This document shows positions 63,483 through 64,000 of a DNA stretch of 64,000 nt, piece by piece; positions within the stretch are counted from its first letter, which is position 1; each line of letters begins with the position of its first letter. The stretch is from CAYRFQ01 sp964423615 (GTDB taxonomy: Bacteria > Planctomycetota > Planctomycetia > Gemmatales > Gemmataceae), in assembly GCA_964423615.1 (NCBI GenBank), contig CAYRFQ010000027.1, forward strand, positions 28,462 through 92,461, in the 5' to 3' direction. The notes under the pieces were generated by a model. It did no database searches. It saw nothing but the letters and a program-made list of their open reading frames with translations, and had not been told where the DNA came from. A program made the translations under genes and the position numbers.

Positions 63483-64000
63483 TTAGGAATTCGCAGCCTG
63501 TCGCTGTGGAACCAGTTCGCGAATCGGGTTGGCACCACGATCGACGAGACGAATCGGACGACCGATTCGTGTGTTGTTGAACTTGGTGTAGTCGATTCCG
63601 ATGATGCTGCAGACGGTCGCGAGGAAATCGATGGCTGAAACGGGTCGTTCGGTGACGCGAGCCCCTTCGGCGTCAGTGGCCCCGATGACCTGGCCGCCAC
63701 GAATGCCGCCCCCCCACATGGCCGAAGTCCAAGCACGAGGATAGTGGTCACGTCCTGGCTGGTTGCCACGAGTATTGATGCGAGGCGTCCGCCCGAACTC
63801 ACCCATCCAGACGATGAGGGTATCGTCGAGCTTGCCGTTGGTTCGCAGGTCGTTGACGAGGGCATTGATGGCCGGGTCGATTTGGGCCGAATTTTGCCGA
63901 ACGCGGTCCCAGTTACGCTGGTGGGTATCCCAACCGCCAAGGGTCACTTCGACGAACGAAACGCCAGCTTCGACGAGACGGCGAGCCATCAAGCAGCTTT
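63483..64000 (-). CDS. DUF1501 protein, N-terminus beyond window edge
   Basis: The C-terminal 172 or so residues of a third DUF1501 protein. Visible landmarks are LMARRLVEAGVSFVEVTLGG, GWDTHQRNW, LIVWMGEFGRTPRIN, GRDHYPRAW and a C-terminus with VDRGANPIREL. The Tat signal and catalytic N-terminal region lie outside the window, so whether the gene is intact cannot be told. It ends before the strong terminator at 63423-63449. A DUF1549/DUF1553 partner is likely just beyond the edge by analogy with the other two pairs. Confidence 0.9.
   Translation of the reverse strand, partial: SCLMARRLVEAGVSFVEVTLGGWDTHQRNWDRVRQNSAQIDPAINALVNDLRTNGKLDDTLIVWMGEFGRTPRINTRGNQPGRDHYPRAWTSAMWGGGIRGGQVIGATDAEGARVTERPVSAIDFLATVCSIIGIDYTKFNNTRIGRPIRLVDRGANPIRELVPQRQAANS

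Noticed and set aside
1..64000. tRNA, rRNA and CRISPR array
   Set aside because: Read for T-loop GTTCGA-type cores with matching acceptor stems, rRNA-like conserved stretches and regularly spaced repeats; none was convincing. A tRNAscan or Infernal run would settle it.

Overview
The window looks like a chromosomal segment of a planctomycete (Planctomycetota; a Gemmatales-type lineage is a low-confidence guess). The evidence is family content. There are three sets of the DUF1549/DUF1553 cytochrome-like and Tat-exported DUF1501 proteins typical of this phylum, and several Ser/Thr kinases with the phylum's N-terminal region. There are also an ECF sigma factor paired with a kinase, PPC-domain and Pro/Tyr-rich secreted proteins, and small zinc-ribbon membrane proteins. 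No rRNA, tRNA, CRISPR array or intact insertion sequence was recognised.

Layout. 1-9.8 kb: a partial Ser/Thr kinase, a PilZ protein, a small secreted protein, a Mut7-C RNase-like protein, an SLC5 sodium symporter and a divergent S9 peptidase, then a Lon-type protease downstream of hsp20. 10.4-16.2 kb: a ferredoxin-linked 2-oxoacid (pyruvate) oxidoreductase operon (fused gamma-delta, alpha, beta), divergent from an ADP-forming acetyl-CoA synthetase. Together they can convert pyruvate to acetate with ATP gain. 16.3-22.2 kb: a 1,629-residue membrane protein (pseudokinase, kinase, TM, three PEGA repeats, catalytically dead caspase-like domain, TPR-like tail), divergent from an ECF sigma factor.

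22.5-30.5 kb: the first type VI secretion block on the + strand (tssA, tssC, hcp, tssE, tssF, tssG). 46.1-50.6 kb: the second block on the - strand (tssK, tssL and a shortened tssM). Neither tssB, clpV/tssH, tssJ nor vgrG is in the window. The 640-bp spacer between hcp and tssE holds four strong inverted repeats.

30.7-46 kb, between the two blocks: a ribbon-helix-helix/zinc-ribbon protein; a response regulator, cytochrome-like DUF1549/1553, DUF1501 and PPC gene run; a stretch of three decaying pseudogenes (Rpn-type nuclease/transposase, MetE-like methyltransferase, amidohydrolase); two nearly identical Flp pilin genes; a GH57 glucan enzyme; type I GAPDH; and two zinc-ribbon membrane proteins. 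50.9-64 kb: a second DUF1549/1553 plus DUF1501 pair, a large TPR protein, a prenyltransferase-repeat protein, small secreted proteins, an Nfu-type Fe-S protein, a Gfo/Idh/MocA oxidoreductase, and a DUF1501 gene cut by the right edge.

Most promising for novelty: the pseudokinase/kinase/pseudocaspase protein with its sigma factor beside a split, reduced type VI system. All functional statements rest on reading motifs by eye; no database search was run.
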